From Toxonevra muliebris (taxonomy: Eukaryota > Arthropoda > Insecta > Diptera > Pallopteridae), in assembly GCA_963691655.1 (NCBI GenBank), contig OY829326.1, forward strand, positions 148,570,998 through 148,634,997: 64,000 nt of DNA, read 5' to 3'. Numbering within the stretch: the first letter of the stretch is position 1; every line of letters begins with the position of its first letter. The position numbers were made by a program, and so were the translations under genes. Under the pieces are notes generated by a model. The model saw only the letters and a program-made list of their open reading frames with translations, searched no databases and had not been told where the DNA came from. This document shows positions 24,833 to 36,210 of this stretch, in pieces.

Positions 24833-25059
24833 ACTTCCTGATTTCTGGTCTGAATTTTATTCTAATTTGATTGGCTTGATTTTTCGTCAATATTTAGTGC
24901 TTTTGCATAATTAAATAATATCAGTTATTAAAATTATTAGGCTTTGAATGAACAATGATGCCAGAAGAATATGAAAAAGTTCATAGAACTAGCAGATCAG
25001 ACGATCGTTTCGGAACCAGCTATGGTTCCTCATCAGTGATCTTTGTGATAGTGCCCTAA

Positions 25060-26029
25060 TGGGGGTGGCGCGGGGTTTCATTCGACGAAAATATTCATAT
25101 AAAATTTTTATGAAACTGATGTTTAAATACAATAAATTAAATACTATGATGCATTCGATGGACCCTATCAGACTCGGGAGAAAAATGGATAAATGTCTTA
25201 AAGCTTTAGGAACAATTTTTGTTTCCAAATTTTCTTAATCTTAACCTAAAAAAAATGGCCGAAAATGACAAAAAAAATTCACAGAATAATCAATTAAAAT
25301 TTTTTCAAATAAATATTATTCAATGTGGATTCCAATACATTTTTTTTATCGTGAAAGACATAATTTTGATAACTCATTGACTTGCCATTACTGATAATGA
25401 ACCCAACCTCAAAAAAATGATAAAAAATGCCAAAAATAGTCAGAGACTAATTTTTTTCAAATGATTATCAGTGGGAATTTGGGCCATTATCAATGATGAG
25501 GAGTCCGGATGTGGTTGGCATGTATTCCCTAAATTTGTGCAGTCACAGCATTGAAATCTTCCGAGTCGGCTGCTCTGAGCAATAATGGGTTAAAGGGTTA
25601 ATTATATGTTAAGATTAAGAACTTTGAAGCTTATTCAATAACACTGTCCTGCATGGGTTTGGTGAATTGTTCCTAGTGTTTGCGAATGAATTTTTCATGC
25701 TGAACACGAATCTGAGGTCAAAAACTTCCCATTACGTCACGTTTTAGAAAAATGGGGTTGAAACCCCTGAAAATACTGAAAATTTTTGGCCATGTAGTAC
25801 AACTTCGAACGATTTCAATTCAAATTTATTTTTAAAAATTTTTTTTTTTTTATTTGACTTTTTAGAAAGAAACCGATTAAAATATATTTAAAAATCGTTC
25901 AATAGATTTTATTTTGACTTTTTTTTTTCCATCCACTGGCAATCAATAACAAAAATTTGGAAAAAGTTTTCACATTTCGGGGGGGGGGGGGGCAGAACCC
26001 CCAAAACCTCCCCCCTAAATACGGCCTTG
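25060..26029 (-). mobile_element. hAT-like non-autonomous element, copy A
   Basis: This region is the reverse complement of 59471-60327 over most of its length (for example CCATCCACTGGCAATCAAT near 25930 and TTCATTCGACGAAAATATTCAT near 25076). The right end is CCCCCTAAATACGGCCTTG, matching the CAAGGCCGTATTTAGGGGG terminus. The left terminus is diverged or lost. A 14-G run lies at 25979-25992. GGTCTGA repeat lies on both sides (24838-24890 and 26030-26190), so it appears inserted in such an array. Confidence 0.7.
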
Positions 26030-26190
26030 GTTTGAATATCGATTTAATTTTTGATGTGAATATTGTTCTGAACTTCGGTTTAAGTTTTGACCGTTTCTTG
26101 GTCTGAATTTGAGATTAAAGTTTGCTTTGCTTTTCATCTAAATATTGTTTTGATTTGCTTTCTGAAGCTTGATCGGATTTTTTGTTAAGA
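26030..26190. repeat. GGTCTGA minisatellite, short array beside copy A
   Basis: Units such as GGTTTGAATATCGATTT and TTGGTCTGAATTTGAG belong to the same family as the arrays at 8.3, 15.9 and 36.3 kb. A matching scrap lies at 24838-24890 on the other side of the hAT-like element. Confidence 0.65.
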
Positions 26191-26199
26191 ACAGAACTA

Positions 26200-28130
26200 A
26201 CACCTTCCCAAAGCCAAAACCTAAATTCACCACCAAATGTTTCACATAAACCATTTATCAAAGTAAATACAATTCTAGTTCTGCGCATCCAATTTTCCTT
26301 AACAATATTTCAGAATTGAAAATCACCGATTTATGCCACTGTAACACACTCATTGCAAAATCCAAAAATACCAACAGCAGATTGTGCTCATTGTTATGCA
26401 CATTTCCGCTAAATGCTAGCACGTGCACGTGAGCACACACGCTCATATGTTACACGTCGGAAAATCTAAATGTGCACATACATATACACATGTGTACTTA
26501 TATTTACTTGAACACTAGGAATGAAAGCAGCATATGGAAGCGGCATCAACACAGGTAACTTCCGAAATTGCTTACCTATGCATGTATGTATGCATGAATG
26601 TCGTCTTCATTACTATATAGATGCATGCAAATATACATGTATGTATAAGTACATATATGAAAGAGCATGTGTGTGTGTGTAAGTGCAGTAGCGCACATAC
26701 GTTTTAAAAATTAACATTGAACACGAATACAAATTGATAATAAATTGGAATGCAAATTTTTATCGTCTCTGTGTGCGTATATATAAAATTGATGCAATCA
26801 TCGTCACCAGCGTTCATTGTCATCAAGTGCAGCAATATCAACAACAATAACAACAACAAAAATGATTGTATTTCTTTCAATGAATATGTACATTATTGAA
26901 TTTATGTGATGATAGTATACAAGTAAAGTGATAAAGTGCAGCAGCAGTGAAATAAATTTCTAAAAAGTGGCAATTTTAACAAGAAAACATTGCAAATAAG
27001 TGTAAGGAGGTACAGCAATTTTCAATGTCTTCGTATGGATAAAATGAATGCGCAATTTAGAGTGATAATGCAAATTGTTGATTATTTTAATGGTTTATTT
27101 ACATCGAAGCTTATAACGAGAAAAAGTTTTGTAAGAAAATCAAGGTAGATTGCTTGTCTCCGAGATTTAAGTAGTAGCAATAGAAAAGTAGAATATAGCA
27201 TTTTTTCTTCTAAAGAAACTACGTAATAAATGTATATAAGTTTTCTTTTTAATTTCATAAGCATTTAAAAGTTATACTGAATTGGATAAATTTTTTTAGA
27301 AAATTCAGGTGATTTCTTAGCTAAACCAATACGAATTTCAATTATTTTATTCTACTGGCTTGTTAAAAGAAAGACCAATTATTGTTCTAATAAGGGCTCA
27401 CCTTCATCTCCTTTGAATAGAAACACCAGAATTTCATAGGGTGACTGATTGAATGATTTTATTCTTTATTGGCCTTGCCAATTTCTATACACATTTGGCA
27501 GACCTTAATATTTTGGTGATATTTAAGCATATTATTTCCAGATAAAAAGCTCGCATGTAGTCTAAAATTCGCTTTACGGTATGGTATTCTATTGATATAT
27601 TATCGCCTACTCGAGCTCGAGTGAAAAAGGCCTAACCTAGTCTACAGAAGTACTCGGGATCAAGGTACATAGTCGATAAACTCTATTTAAATAGTTTTTT
27701 GGGTGGCCTTAATATCTGTGTAACTTTTTTTTTCTCGAGTCTTAATACCTTATCCAGTCATAAAAAAACTCTTGCCAGTTTCTAAAAAAATTTGCCTTGA
27801 GAGCGATCGGCTATCGTAAAAATACTAATAGCTGCGCTTCTGAAAAGCATTATCTGAAGATTACTTTCGTTACTGATCTCAGTTACGAATAATTCAGTTG
27901 AAAAATAATGAATCTGAATCAGGTACCTCTTTGGATTGAGATTCTACTGTAAATTGAAATGAAACCAGTTTTCTTAATATAAAAAAAAAAAAAACTGGAG
28001 CTCGCTTATTATCTAAATAGCTTGATTGACTATTATCTTAATAGATTGTGGTCAAGGTAATGGTAAAGTCTTTCAAACTTGTGAAACAGTATAAAGAACA
28101 CTCTCTATGACTCAGAGTCTGAGGCTTGAT
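26200..28130. other. Intronic DNA with TACA/TG microsatellites
   Basis: TATG/TACA-rich runs occur at 26470-26690. No exon or clear transposon is seen. Confidence 0.5.
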
Positions 28131-28139
28131 TTATAGGAA

Positions 28140-28510
28140 CACTGAGCGCCATAATACCTAAAACTTTAGCCGGATTTCCAAATGGCAACGCGCAATCTAA
28201 AGCTAATTTAAGATAGAAAAAAAATAAGCAAACAAAGGTGGTTGTGAGAAACCAACTGCAAAACGAATAGAGATAAATAGCCGATGTAGGAAATCACAAA
28301 TAGAAATCACTGCAGAAGCTGTTATAACGAGAAAGAACAGGAAACAGTACTCATCTTCTATATGAATGCCTAGCTCATCTAAGGAAAAAGCATCTAGTCA
28401 AATATGTCGTAGATGACCTAAAAGACTTCACATAGATCCTATTTAAATAGACACTTAGCTTTCTAAATAGCACTCAATGGCTCACATAACCTGAAGTAGA
28501 GGGAAAGGGA
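28140..28510 (+). mobile_element. LINE 3'-end remnant
   Basis: With one frameshift near 28350 the plus strand gives KEQETVLHLLYECLAHLRKK, the C-terminal H/C motif found after RNase H in many non-LTR ORF2 proteins (compare ESTKHILGRC at 3.4 kb). The upstream sequence holds NSRCRKSQIEIT in a compatible frame. It is heavily decayed. Confidence 0.5.
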
Positions 28511-29136
28511 CTGTGTTCCTTTTTCATCTGCCATCAAAATGGGATTTTTTGAGATTTTTCAGACAGTCATTAAGCTAACCAAATCGACTTAACGTCTTCA
28601 GGTTGCCTGCAATTCTAATGAGGAATTAGTTTTTGAGTGGAAGAACGGACAAGATTCATATGCCACTTAATACAAACTGCTAAACGAAAACGTAAATTGG
28701 AGAAGAAGTTTGAGGTTTGAGGTTGCTTGGGTTAACGTACACTTTCATCAAAAGAAAGAGACATTTTTGGAACATGAAAAATCGCCCAAAAATGGCGTCA
28801 AATTAAAAAGTGACTGCAAAGTAAACTTTCTTTAGATTCAGATGAACAAATGTGGAAAACAATTTTTGAAATCAGATAGCTCCTTCTGGTTCCAAAAGAG
28901 TCTTGAAAATACCAAAATTTCGACAAAAAATTATGATTTTCCAAAATTTTTTTTTTCAAATTTCACAGCTCTTTTATTTCTCCTTGAGTGTAAAAAAATA
29001 ATGCAAAAAAATGAAATGGGATAATATTTATTAGTGCAGCAAGAAGCACAAAGCTTGTAAGTTTTCAAAAATTCAGCAAAAATTTGATGAAAAGTAAATA
29101 TAAATTATGGTCGAAACTTCTGATATTTGAAACTCT

Positions 29137-30590
29137 TGTACTGGTACTTAGAATTTCGGTACTCAAAAAACTCAAGTGTCAGTACATTTTCAAATATCAA
29201 TACTATGTATTTCAATTCCAAGCACTTTCAAGCTGTCTCAAGTATATTCAAGTACATTCAACAACTTCTAAGTAAATTCAAACATTTCAAGTATTTTCAA
29301 GTATTTTAAGTATTTTGATGTGTTTTAATATGGAGCATATACAACAACGAACGATAATACGATTACTTAAATAGAGCTGGCTGATTCAATTGCTGCATTT
29401 ACGATGATCAAAGAATTTGCAATAATCTTTGGTATAGCGATAATGATAATAGTCTTATTCACAATAAGTTGCAAATGGTCTTCCATCATTGCAAATTCAA
29501 ATTTTTATATTTTGCATTTGCAATGATGCAAGATCATCTGAACCATATCGTGAATAGGGCTTATGTAATGTCAATAGTATTTATTAAACAAACTTGTTAA
29601 TTAACAAAAAAAAGAGTTTATACTGAAAGGAATTTATTTTTAGACAAGGAAGGAAAATACTTGAAAGTACTTGAAATACTTGAAAATAATTAAAAGTACT
29701 TGAAACTGAAATACTGAGTACCAGTACAAATTGTTGTAAAATGAACTACAAAAATAAAACACAGATTATGGTTCTTAACCCTTTCGGCACAGTAGAGAAA
29801 CCAGAGGAGAGAGCGCAAAATCGAATCCAGATTCCTATTGTCTGACCTCCATTTCTTGCTACAATTTTTGATCAAAACAAACATCACTTGCCTCTAAATG
29901 TTTGAAATTTGACAAAATTTTTTTATATATTTTTAATAGATATTTTTTTAAAGATAAACAAAATCACTTAGTATTAATTTTTCACTTAACCCTTTCTTGA
30001 CCGTAAGGAAACTAGAACCGATTGAGCAATACTGAGTCCAGATCCACATTTTTCGACTCCTATTTTTTTGTAAAAAAGTTCTTAAAATGTTTTCATTGAA
30101 GACTTTAGGGTCACCGTTGACCCATAGCAAAACTTGTATTTCCAAAAAAGCAAACAAAAATTTAAAAATATAGTAGAGTAAGCAGTTTTTCTTACAACAT
30201 TTTAAAAATTTGGTGTATTTAGACAAATTTTGATCATTTAGATCTACAGTACCGTTACCAAAAAAAAAAAAAAAAAAAATATTTGCAAATTTTTTTAATT
30301 GAAATTAAAGAACCATCAATTCTCTTTCCGAAAATTTTAAATTTAAATGAATTGTTTGGATAGTTTTTAAAAAATCGCAAAAATTAATCTTGTGACACCG
30401 GTGCCACCATGATACTGAAAGGGTTAAGCAAAAAGTATTTGAAAGTACTTGAAAATATTTGTAAAACTTAAAGTTGAAATACTGAAAACTGGTACTTCAA
30501 AAAGCACTGATTCATGATTTTTTTAGGTACTAGCAACAAAGTACTGAGTACCAGTACCAGTCCAAATACTGGTACTGGTACTTGAATGCA
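29137..30590. repeat. Inverted-repeat region rich in GTACTTGAAATACTT
   Basis: The left block (29137-29330) has GTACTGGTACTT and many TTTCAAGTATTTTCAAGT units. The right block (29640-29774 and 30428-30590) has their reverse complements, ending in GTACCAGTACCAG and ACTGGTACTGGTACTTGAA. The right block is split by the piggyBac-like element at 29775-30427. It could be a foldback element. Confidence 0.5.
29775..30427 (+). mobile_element. piggyBac-like MITE, copy 1
   Basis: The element is bounded by TTAA on both sides (29775-29778 and 30424-30427). The ends are TTAACCCTTTCGGCACAG and, inverted, TTAACCCTTTCAGTATCATG. TTAA targets and CCCT-starting ends are typical of piggyBac-type elements. An internal TTAACCCTTTCTTGACCGTA near 29986 repeats the terminal motif, so the element looks compound. 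It has no transposase and depends on one elsewhere. Confidence 0.75.
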
Positions 30591-31068
30591 CACAACGTAC
30601 TTTCCATATGATCATATGTTCGTAAATGTAGAAGTAAAATATGGCGTAGGTTTGAAATCAGTTTTTTTTTTTAGCTTTGTAAAACTTAAATTTGTTAAAA
30701 ACAAATCATTAAAAATATATGAAGTCATTAAAGGTTAAAGTTATATAGGTACGTATATCAACTCAAAGAGAGCAATCCACAGATTCCTGGAAAAATATTT
30801 TCTGAAATATTTTCAAAGAAAAGGATGTGAAATCTTCAAATATGTATAAAAGTGTAGGTTATGTATATTAGGGGGGTATTAGGATAAGTATTGGTTGCAC
30901 TTCTTTTCACAAAAATTACCATATGATCAGAAAAAGTTATAGCAGATCGATTATTTTCAGCTCCCTTGAATGAAATTTCCAACAGTCTTCCGAATTTATT
31001 TTGATTTCTGCATTTTAGGTGGAATTCCATAAAAGAATGATTGAAAATTAAGAACATTCTCACTGCCT

Positions 31069-31496
31069 GATACTCTCTAAACTTATCGGCACAAGCACGA
31101 CTTAGTACATGTATATAACACATGAAAGGAAAGTTCAATTATATGGAATCAAGCCGAGACTACTATATCGAATCACTCATTAAAGCACATGCGATAAAAA
31201 GTCGTCTCTCTGCTTGATTATGTGTGGTCGAATAACAACTGCATAACTTTGTTTCTTACTGATTTTGTTAGAGTGCAACAAAAACGCGATTTTTCACGTG
31301 ACCGTTGTTGTTCAAGCTTTTGAACTTTTCCTCTTTCTATTTTCTAAAGCTTTTTTTCTGTTGATACTCTCTACATTTATCTGCACAAACATGACGTAGC
31401 ACACGTATATAGCAAATGAAAAGAAAATTTAGCTATATGTAATCAAGCTCTCTCACTAAAGCACATTTAGATAAAACTGCAAGAAGTCGACTCTCT
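31069..31496. repeat. 294-base tandem duplication, second unit interrupted
   Basis: GATACTCTCTA starts unit 1 at 31069 and unit 2 at 31363. Similarity continues through the CACATGTATATA and AATCAAGC blocks. Unit 2 is cut at 31496 by the LINE and resumes at 33270 (GCATGATTGTATG, matching GCTTGATTATGTG of unit 1). Confidence 0.8.
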
Positions 31497-33253
31497 AAGC
31501 CTCCAGAAGACCCGTCCGCATATCGGCCGCTGTGCATGCTGGACACTGCAGGTAAATTGCTGGAAAATATTATACGATCACGTTTAGAAAAGCACACAGA
31601 AGGTACGCCAGGGCTATCCAAACGCCAATTTGGCTTCAGGAAAAAACGAAGCACCATCGATGCTATTGATGCCGTTTGTGAATTGGCTCGCAATGCAATG
31701 GCTGGAACGAGATGGAGAGGGGTACTAAACAATATTGCGTCGTAGTAACCTTAGACGTCAAAAACGCATTTAACACAGCTAAATGGAAGCATGTACTAAG
31801 GGGTCTCGAAGAACTCAAAGTGCCAGACTACCTACTATGGATAATAGGCAACTATTTCAAAGGTAGAACGTTGATCTACAATACAGAAAAAGGCCCAAAA
31901 CTATACAAAGTATCAGGAGGAGTCCCCCAGGGGTCGGTCCTAGGTCCACTGCTGTGGAATGTAATGTACGGCGGTGTTCTACGAGTCCATACACAAGAAG
32001 GCGTAGAGATAATCAGCTATGCAGATGATATTGCAATAGTGACAGTGGGAAAAACGCTTGAAAAAGTCGCATCAAAAAGCAATGAAGCAATAAAAGGCAT
32101 CAAAACATGGCTGCAGAAGACTGGGCTCCAGCTCGCAGACCACAAAACCGAAGCAGTGCTCATGAGCAGCCGCAAAAAAGTTGAGCAACTGAGCATAAGA
32201 GTCGGTGGGCATGACATCATGACCAGTCCGTACATCAAATACCTTGGCGTTCTTCTGGACCATAGGTTAAATTTTAGAGACCACATGAAATACGCAAGTG
32301 AAAAAGCTGCGCGAGTAAATGCCGGGCTAGCAAGACTTATGCCAAACATTGGTGGCCCCAAATAGCCGATAAGGAATATGCTAGCAACTGTTAGCAAATC
32401 TACGTTGATGTACGCTGCACCAGCTATCAACTGCAAGACATATATAAAGGATATCTGTACACAGGTTGACCTCGCTTAGGGTATGCTGTGCGTTCCGGAC
32501 CGTTTCAGCTGAAGCCGCCGGCGTAATAGCGGGCCGATGGCCAATCGATATAGAGGCAAAAAAGGCCGCAACACTGCGAAACTTGCGCGAGGGAGACCGG
32601 GAACCCGTTATAACCGAATACCTAAGAGAGTGGCAGCACAGATAGGATGCCAGCACAAAAGGGAGGTGGACTCATACTCTAATACCGAATGTAGCAGCGT
32701 GGATAGAGAGAAAGCACGGCATTGTGAGCTATCATCTCACGCAATTCTTAAGCGGACATGGATGCTTCCGCCAATAGCGTGTGGAGGACCCATATTGTTT
32801 ATTTTGCAACAACAAATTTGAGAACGCGGAACACATACTTATGGAATATGTGAGATTCGAGTACGCTAGGCATGAACTAGAACAAAACATGGCACAACCA
32901 ATGTCGCCGTGTGGTCTTATACGGTACATGATAAAATCTGAAGAATCTTGGAATGTAGCGAATGTCATTCTGATAAAAATGATGCAACGAGTGAGACGCG
33001 ATGAGAAGCTGCAAGAGTCAGAATGGACTCAACAACGGTGAGCAGTTGAAAAACAAAATCCTGCCTTGCGAAGGAATGCCTCAATTGGCGGAGCCGCAAG
33101 GGGACAAATCAGGACAGAGAAAGTCAGGAGGGGTTTTAGTACGTAGGTATACTGGAGTGTGAATCGTACATGCTGTACAGCACGGGGCTGCCAGTTTCTA
33201 TGAAGATTTCCCCTACCATTGTCGCATACAAACAAAAAAAAAAACAAAAAAAA
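31497..33253 (+). mobile_element. 5'-truncated non-LTR retrotransposon with TSDs and A-rich tail
   Basis: The element body starts inside the reverse transcriptase at KPPEDPSAYRPLCMLDTAGK. Palm motifs follow: VTLDVKNAFNTAKW, GVPQGSVLGPLLW and SYADDIAI, then YIKYLGVLLDH of the thumb. The YADD and QGSVLGP motifs mark an intact palm wording. Lesions are a frameshift near 31720 and a TAG at 32363-32365, followed by decayed frames ending in CLFCNNKFENAEHILMEYV (C-terminal zinc motif, near 32785). The A-rich tail runs to 33253. A 16-base target duplication, AAGAAGTCGACTCTCT at 31481 and AAGAAGCCGACTCTCT at 33254, flanks it with one mismatch. An R1/I-like clade is likely but not proven. Confidence 0.85.
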
Positions 33254-33399
33254 AAGAAGCCGACTCTCTGCATGATTGTATGAAGCCGATTCCCATGTGA
33301 CTTCGTTCGCTAAACACTAACAACAGTATAACCTCGTTTCTTATTAGTTTCGTATGAGTGCAACAACAACACGACTTCTATTGCAAAATTTTAAATTTA

Positions 33400-34290
33400 C
33401 CCTCGCTAAAGAAATTTCACTTCAAAAATTATTTTATCAAAGCTGAGGATTTATGAGAACAATTTTCAGCAATATTTTTAAGTAACTTTCACTACAGTGC
33501 AATAAAGAGAAGCCAATGAGAATTCGGAAAGCTTATTAAATTTATTTTCTAAGGAACCTAAATTGACCAATATACTAGAAATTTTTCGGATCATTTAGTG
33601 GTTTAATATTCATTTGCAAAAACGCGATGGATCGAAATTGATTTTAGACCAATGGACTTTTGGGCAATCTTCGGTTTGGCAAATTTATTTCTCTTGTACA
33701 ATTTTATCCTCTCTAATGTATATACTGAATTTCTTTGGTCAAAATTTTTAATTTTTAACCAAAGGATTCAGCGTCTTGCGTGGCAAAAAAATTCCTTTGA
33801 TTTTTGAGTTTGGAAAACTTAGGCTTCTAAAATTATTAAAATGTGTAATATAATAAGTATTATAAGAATTTGTTTCTGGGTATTATTTTCAATACTGAAT
33901 AACGTTTCTCTCCAACTATTTTGAATTTTTTATTTTCAAATATTATTATAGTAAATATTTCGTTACACTAATGTGCAAAATGAGTGCGAAAGGTGCAATT
34001 ATTTCATTATAGAGTATAAACTACGTGATTCCAAAAGTGATTGATTATTTTGTGCATTTTATAAAAGAAAGAAACTTGTGCGCTTATAAATTTAATAAAA
34101 ATAAATATTTATTTGTGCATAATTGAGATGGTGCACAATAAATAAACAAAAAAAAAAATAAAAATATTCAAAACTAAATAGAAATAAAAAAAAAGTATAA
34201 ATAAAGGAAAATTTTAGTTAGTACAAAAACTAAACGACTTGAATACGCCTCTTAAAACCGATACATACCCTGGCTGTTGAGGAGTCTCCA
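33400..34290. other. AT-rich intronic DNA before DIP exon 2
   Basis: There is no recognisable exon or element; A-rich runs occur at 34145-34200. Confidence 0.5.
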
Positions 34291-34295
34291 CTCAC

Positions 34296-34402
34296 CCTAT
34301 GACCACCGAGATTGTTAACCACACAGGTAAATGTAGCATCGCGTCCTTGTGCTACAGTGACATTCTCCAATGGAAATACAAAATCCGGTTCGAATGCGCC
34401 CA
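34296..34402 (-). CDS. DIP-beta: DIP coding exon 2: first half of Ig1
   Basis: The acceptor CTCCTCAG precedes 34402 and the donor AGG|GTGAGT follows 34296. The 107 bases encode GAFEPDF, then PLENVTVAQGRDATFTCVV and NNLGGHR. TFTC holds the first intradomain cysteine of the Ig1 V-type fold, and NVT is an N-glycosylation sequon. The AQGRDATFTC stretch is characteristic of DIP Ig1 domains. The exon exits in phase 0 and continues into VAWIKAD, the tryptophan strand, in the next exon, nearly 20 kb away. Splitting Ig1 at this position fits the known exon architecture of DIP genes as I remember it. The pyrimidine tract before the acceptor is short. Confidence 0.9.
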
Positions 34403-34716
34403 CTGAGGAGATTTTGTTTGATGAAATGGAAAATTCTTCATTTTTGAATGTATGAAGAGTGTTGAATTTTTAAAATTATTTTTAATTAAACATTTAAATA
34501 TTTTAATAATAATAATTATTGTATGTAAAAATAAATATACATAAATTGTAAGCAGCATTTATTTTAATTAATTAGTTATAATTTATTGAATTAACAATAA
34601 ATTTTTGTAATTTTATATAGCAATATACATATATAAATTTTATTTATAAAAAAGTTTTACGTGTGATTTTGTTATAAATTTTTCATTGAGTTTAATACTT
34701 TTGTTTGTTTACTCAC

Positions 34717-34846
34717 CTATGCAATTACACAGCAGCAAAATGATCAAGAGTTGCCATCGTACGCTAACACTTTGCAGCGTGGTGGCAATATTTAAAATTT
34801 TTATTATTTGCATAAAATTAATTTGTATTAAATCGCTTGTCATCAT
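34717..34846 (-). CDS. DIP-beta: DIP coding exon 1: start codon and signal peptide
   Basis: The first in-frame ATG after an upstream TAA is at 34846-34844 (a second ATG follows directly, another is 11 codons in at 34813). The exon encodes 43 codons plus one base and ends with a hydrophobic core reading LLIILLLCNCI, a typical secretory signal, followed by the donor G|GTGAGT (intron begins at 34716). The phase-1 end joins the next exon to give Val-Gly-Ala-Phe-Glu-Pro-Asp. About 25 polar or mixed residues precede the hydrophobic core, which is long for an N-region, so the internal Met at 34813 could be the real start. This exon was chosen because it is the only hydrophobic stretch upstream of Ig1 that has a matching donor phase. 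It is inferred from structure, not from homology, because signal peptides are poorly conserved. Confidence 0.72.
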
Positions 34847-35894
34847 GATGTTTGTTTTTGTGCGGTAAATGTCATCGCTTGGATATTTGGTTTTGTGTGT
34901 GATTTTAGATTAACAAATTGGATTTGCTGGTTTTTTGCAGTAGATAAATTGAAGATTTTTAGTTAAATTTAACCGAAATTTCTGGAATGAAGAAATATGA
35001 AAAGGAAATTAGAAATTGAAAAATTATTTGATGTAAGAAAAATTGAGTGAAACAAAAATAAATGAACAAGAAAAAAACTTCAATTAATAACTATATACCT
35101 ACAACAAAAATCAAATTTGAAAATTGAAGATTTTTTACTTCTACCCCATGAACCCAATTTGACTATGTTTACCGCTCATTTCCGAATTTTCAACAAGAAC
35201 TATTTTTAAAACGACCCAACAGAGGAAACAGCTCTTCAGGTAAAATATTCCTCAATTAATTAATAAAATTTTAAAGCTTAATCAAGAAGAGAATTCTATG
35301 GAAAGATATCGATTAATATTAAACCATATTTTTAAAGTAATCCACTCACGTAAAAAAATCGTTTTCATTATCCACATAAGGGTAAAAGTTAATCAAAAAT
35401 TAAGCTGAACTTATTCAAATTGTCATAATAATCCTCAATTTAATTTTTTTTTTTTATATTCCTCTTTTTTCAACTATAAAACTTTTATATCATAAATATT
35501 TTGCCATTTTTTTTGTTTTTTGTTTTTCATTTTTTCAAAATGTAATTAAAGCAATTGCATTTAAAATTCTAAATTGTTGAATACAATTGTGCAATGTTGC
35601 TGATATTTTACACGTACACATACACATTCAAGCAGATGTACAATCAGAGGGGAGGGTGAAAAATGTTGTTAAAATTTTAATTTCTTTTAATGTTGCGCAA
35701 TTTTGCAGACCAATTTTAGGAAAATTCGCAGCGTAACTTTTGACTACGTTGCACAAACAGCAACTATTCTACATACTGTGAAACTCTCTTCAGTTGGTGA
35801 TGTGTTTTTTTTTTTGTTTTGTGTTTTGTGTTGTGCGCGCTTGTGTTTTCGGTTACTGTGCGGAAGTGTATAACAAAAACGGAAACGGTAACAG

Positions 35895-35920
35895 CAACGG
35901 TCCAACTGAGTGTTCACATA
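35895..35920 (-). promoter_or_regulatory. Candidate DIP core promoter (initiator)
   Basis: On the minus strand a TCAGTT initiator-like motif has its A at 35907, with a weak TATATGTA-like element about 35 bases upstream. Downstream the strand turns into CA-rich, GC-richer sequence of a kind common in insect 5' untranslated regions. It lies about 1.06 kb upstream of the predicted start codon. No DPE match is seen at +28. This is a weak inference; a distant promoter with noncoding 5' exons is equally possible. Confidence 0.2.
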
Positions 35921-36210
35921 CACAGATGCATACATACATATACTCACTTGAATACATTCATATATAGACTTACATACTCACATATACCAGCATGACCCTA
36001 AATGTCATGGTTATGTTTACATGCGGTTGAGTTAAACTAAAGTGACTCTGCATGCAGCTTCACAATGCTAACTTTGCCACATAGAGTCTGTGTGTTGTTC
36101 CCTGGCTGGCTTCCTAGCTGCCCGCCTGGCTATTTCATTGTTGTATTCATGCTTGTATTTGCAATGTGCGTTGAGTTTAATATGGTATACTTTCTCTGTG
36201 TACCTATAGT

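Larger units (their letters stand above)
1..34846 (-). other. DIP-beta: DIP-family gene span (5 coding exons visible, 3' part off-window)
   Basis: Five minus-strand exons carry consecutive pieces of a Dpr-interacting protein. Their phases fit exactly (1, 0, 0, 1, then 1 leaving the window) and every border is GT/AG. Visible coding length is 745 nt, about 248 residues: signal peptide, Ig1 and nearly all of Ig2. DIP proteins are GPI-linked or membrane-attached neuronal receptors with three Ig domains that bind Dpr partners during synapse and circuit assembly. Ig3 and the C-terminal anchor are not present and should lie left of base 1. Introns are 314, 19966, 8341 and 2539 bases, and the last exceeds 2.9 kb. 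The assignment to DIP-beta rests on remembered residue similarity in Ig1 and Ig2; another DIP paralogue remains possible. Confidence 0.85.

Noticed and set aside
32017..32436. 139-codon minus-strand ORF
   Set aside because: Shadow of the LINE reverse transcriptase frame on the plus strand.
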